DNA from: an uncultured bacterium
GTDB lineage: Bacteria > Gemmatimonadota > Gemmatimonadetes > Palauibacterales > KS3-K002
NCBI GenBank assembly: GCA_947581845.1
Contig: CANPVY010000369.1
Location: 1 to 6,311 of the forward strand
DNA: 6,311 nucleotides
Direction of reading: 5' to 3'
The translations under genes were made by a program, and so were the position numbers. Positions 5,849-6,311 of this stretch are shown piece by piece (the first letter of the stretch is position 1; every line of letters starts with the position of its first letter). Under the pieces are notes generated by a model. The model did not search any database. It worked only from the letters and a program-made list of their open reading frames with translations, and was not told the origin of the DNA.

Positions 5849-6311
5849 ATGAAGAAGCTAGCGATGTTGCTAGTCGCCATGGTGCTGATGGCCTGTGGCG
5901 ACGGAGTAACCGGACCCGACACATCGGACATACCGGACTACTACACCATCTACTATCAGATAGAGTTCGACAGCCACGGCCCCAAGGTCCCACCTTATGT
6001 CTGGGTCGGTGATCTAGTCCTGCACGGCGACAGGACCCTTGAGATCTCCCTGCGCCCCTGTAGCTGGGACGAGGAGTGTCAAAACGATGAAGGGGAGGGC
6101 ACCTGGCATCGTCAGCGTGGTAGCCTTCGGATCTGTAGCGACCCTTCAGTCGCCAGCACACCTTGGCTCTACGGTCTCGAGGTGCAGGACGAGTCGTGCC
6201 TCACCTTCTTCTGGGACGAGCCCTGCTGCGAAGGGAAGTCGGGCACCTGGCTCACGCGAGACCTCGATCCTAGGCAGTGGGTTAAGAGCTGGCTGTCGCT
6301 AGAGCGTGGGG
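5849..6311 (+). CDS. Cysteine-rich secreted lipoprotein, N-terminal part (3' end outside window)
   Basis: An ATG at 5849 is preceded by AGGAGGAG (5836-5843) at 5 nt spacing, a strong ribosome binding site. The frame stays open to the window end, giving 154 visible residues. The first 16 residues are a classic lipoprotein signal: MKKLA, a hydrophobic core, then lipobox LMAC with C16 as the lipidated residue. D18 follows two residues later, and aspartate at +2 is an inner-membrane retention signal only when directly after the cysteine, so outer-membrane sorting is likely. The mature part has six further cysteines (71, 77, 96, 117, 126, 127) and nine tryptophans from residue 52 on, and is acidic around 74-83. 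This suggests a compact disulfide-bonded extracytoplasmic domain. No known domain was recognised and the function is unknown. The cysteine spacing is unlike c-type haem or thioredoxin motifs. Confidence 0.8.
   Translation, partial: MKKLAMLLVAMVLMACGDGVTGPDTSDIPDYYTIYYQIEFDSHGPKVPPYVWVGDLVLHGDRTLEISLRPCSWDEECQNDEGEGTWHRQRGSLRICSDPSVASTPWLYGLEVQDESCLTFFWDEPCCEGKSGTWLTRDLDPRQWVKSWLSLERG

Overview
The window is GC-rich DNA from what is probably a Gram-negative bacterium. The visible proteins include an outer-membrane barrel ending in phenylalanine, a lipoprotein with a lipobox, and a PadR regulator coupled to a large 'orphan' MacB/FtsX-type permease. That last pairing is best known from Acidobacteriota and also occurs in Gemmatimonadota and related environmental phyla. 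The exact lineage is inference. No rRNA, tRNA, CRISPR array, integrase or intact insertion sequence was found.

Layout: (1) 1-444, the 3' end of a beta-barrel outer-membrane protein. (2) 456-1991, a complete ATP-dependent DNA ligase of the mycobacterial LigB type with all nucleotidyltransferase motifs, starting 11 nt after the barrel gene. (3) 1992-2319, a gap holding a possible minus-strand gene remnant (1951-2151, open frame to 2226) and, just before the next gene, two overlapping palindromes whose centres lie 10.5 bp apart. (4) 2320-5324, a two-gene operon in which a PadR-family regulator overlaps a permease by ATGA. The permease has an N-terminal prefix domain, two MacB-like periplasmic domains and two FtsX domains, with no ATPase gene nearby. 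A second in-frame ATG with a strong ribosome binding site (2897-2912) could also make the permease without the prefix. (5) 5325-5848, about 520 nt without a convincing gene, containing a hairpin at the permease stop, paired GGAANTTCC repeats and other short palindromes. (6) 5849-6311, the 5' part of a cysteine-rich secreted lipoprotein that runs off the window end. It has a good ribosome binding site and a plausible sigma70-type promoter.

Functionally, the PadR-permease pair is a self-contained unit: the regulator probably controls its own operon, and the permease presumably works with an unlinked ATPase or in some non-transport role. The ligase, the barrel and the lipoprotein show no evident functional link to it or to each other. 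I see no clear new multi-gene system. The points most worth a second look are the tandem operator-like palindromes, the dual permease start, the cysteine-rich lipoprotein and the repeat-bearing intergenic stretch.
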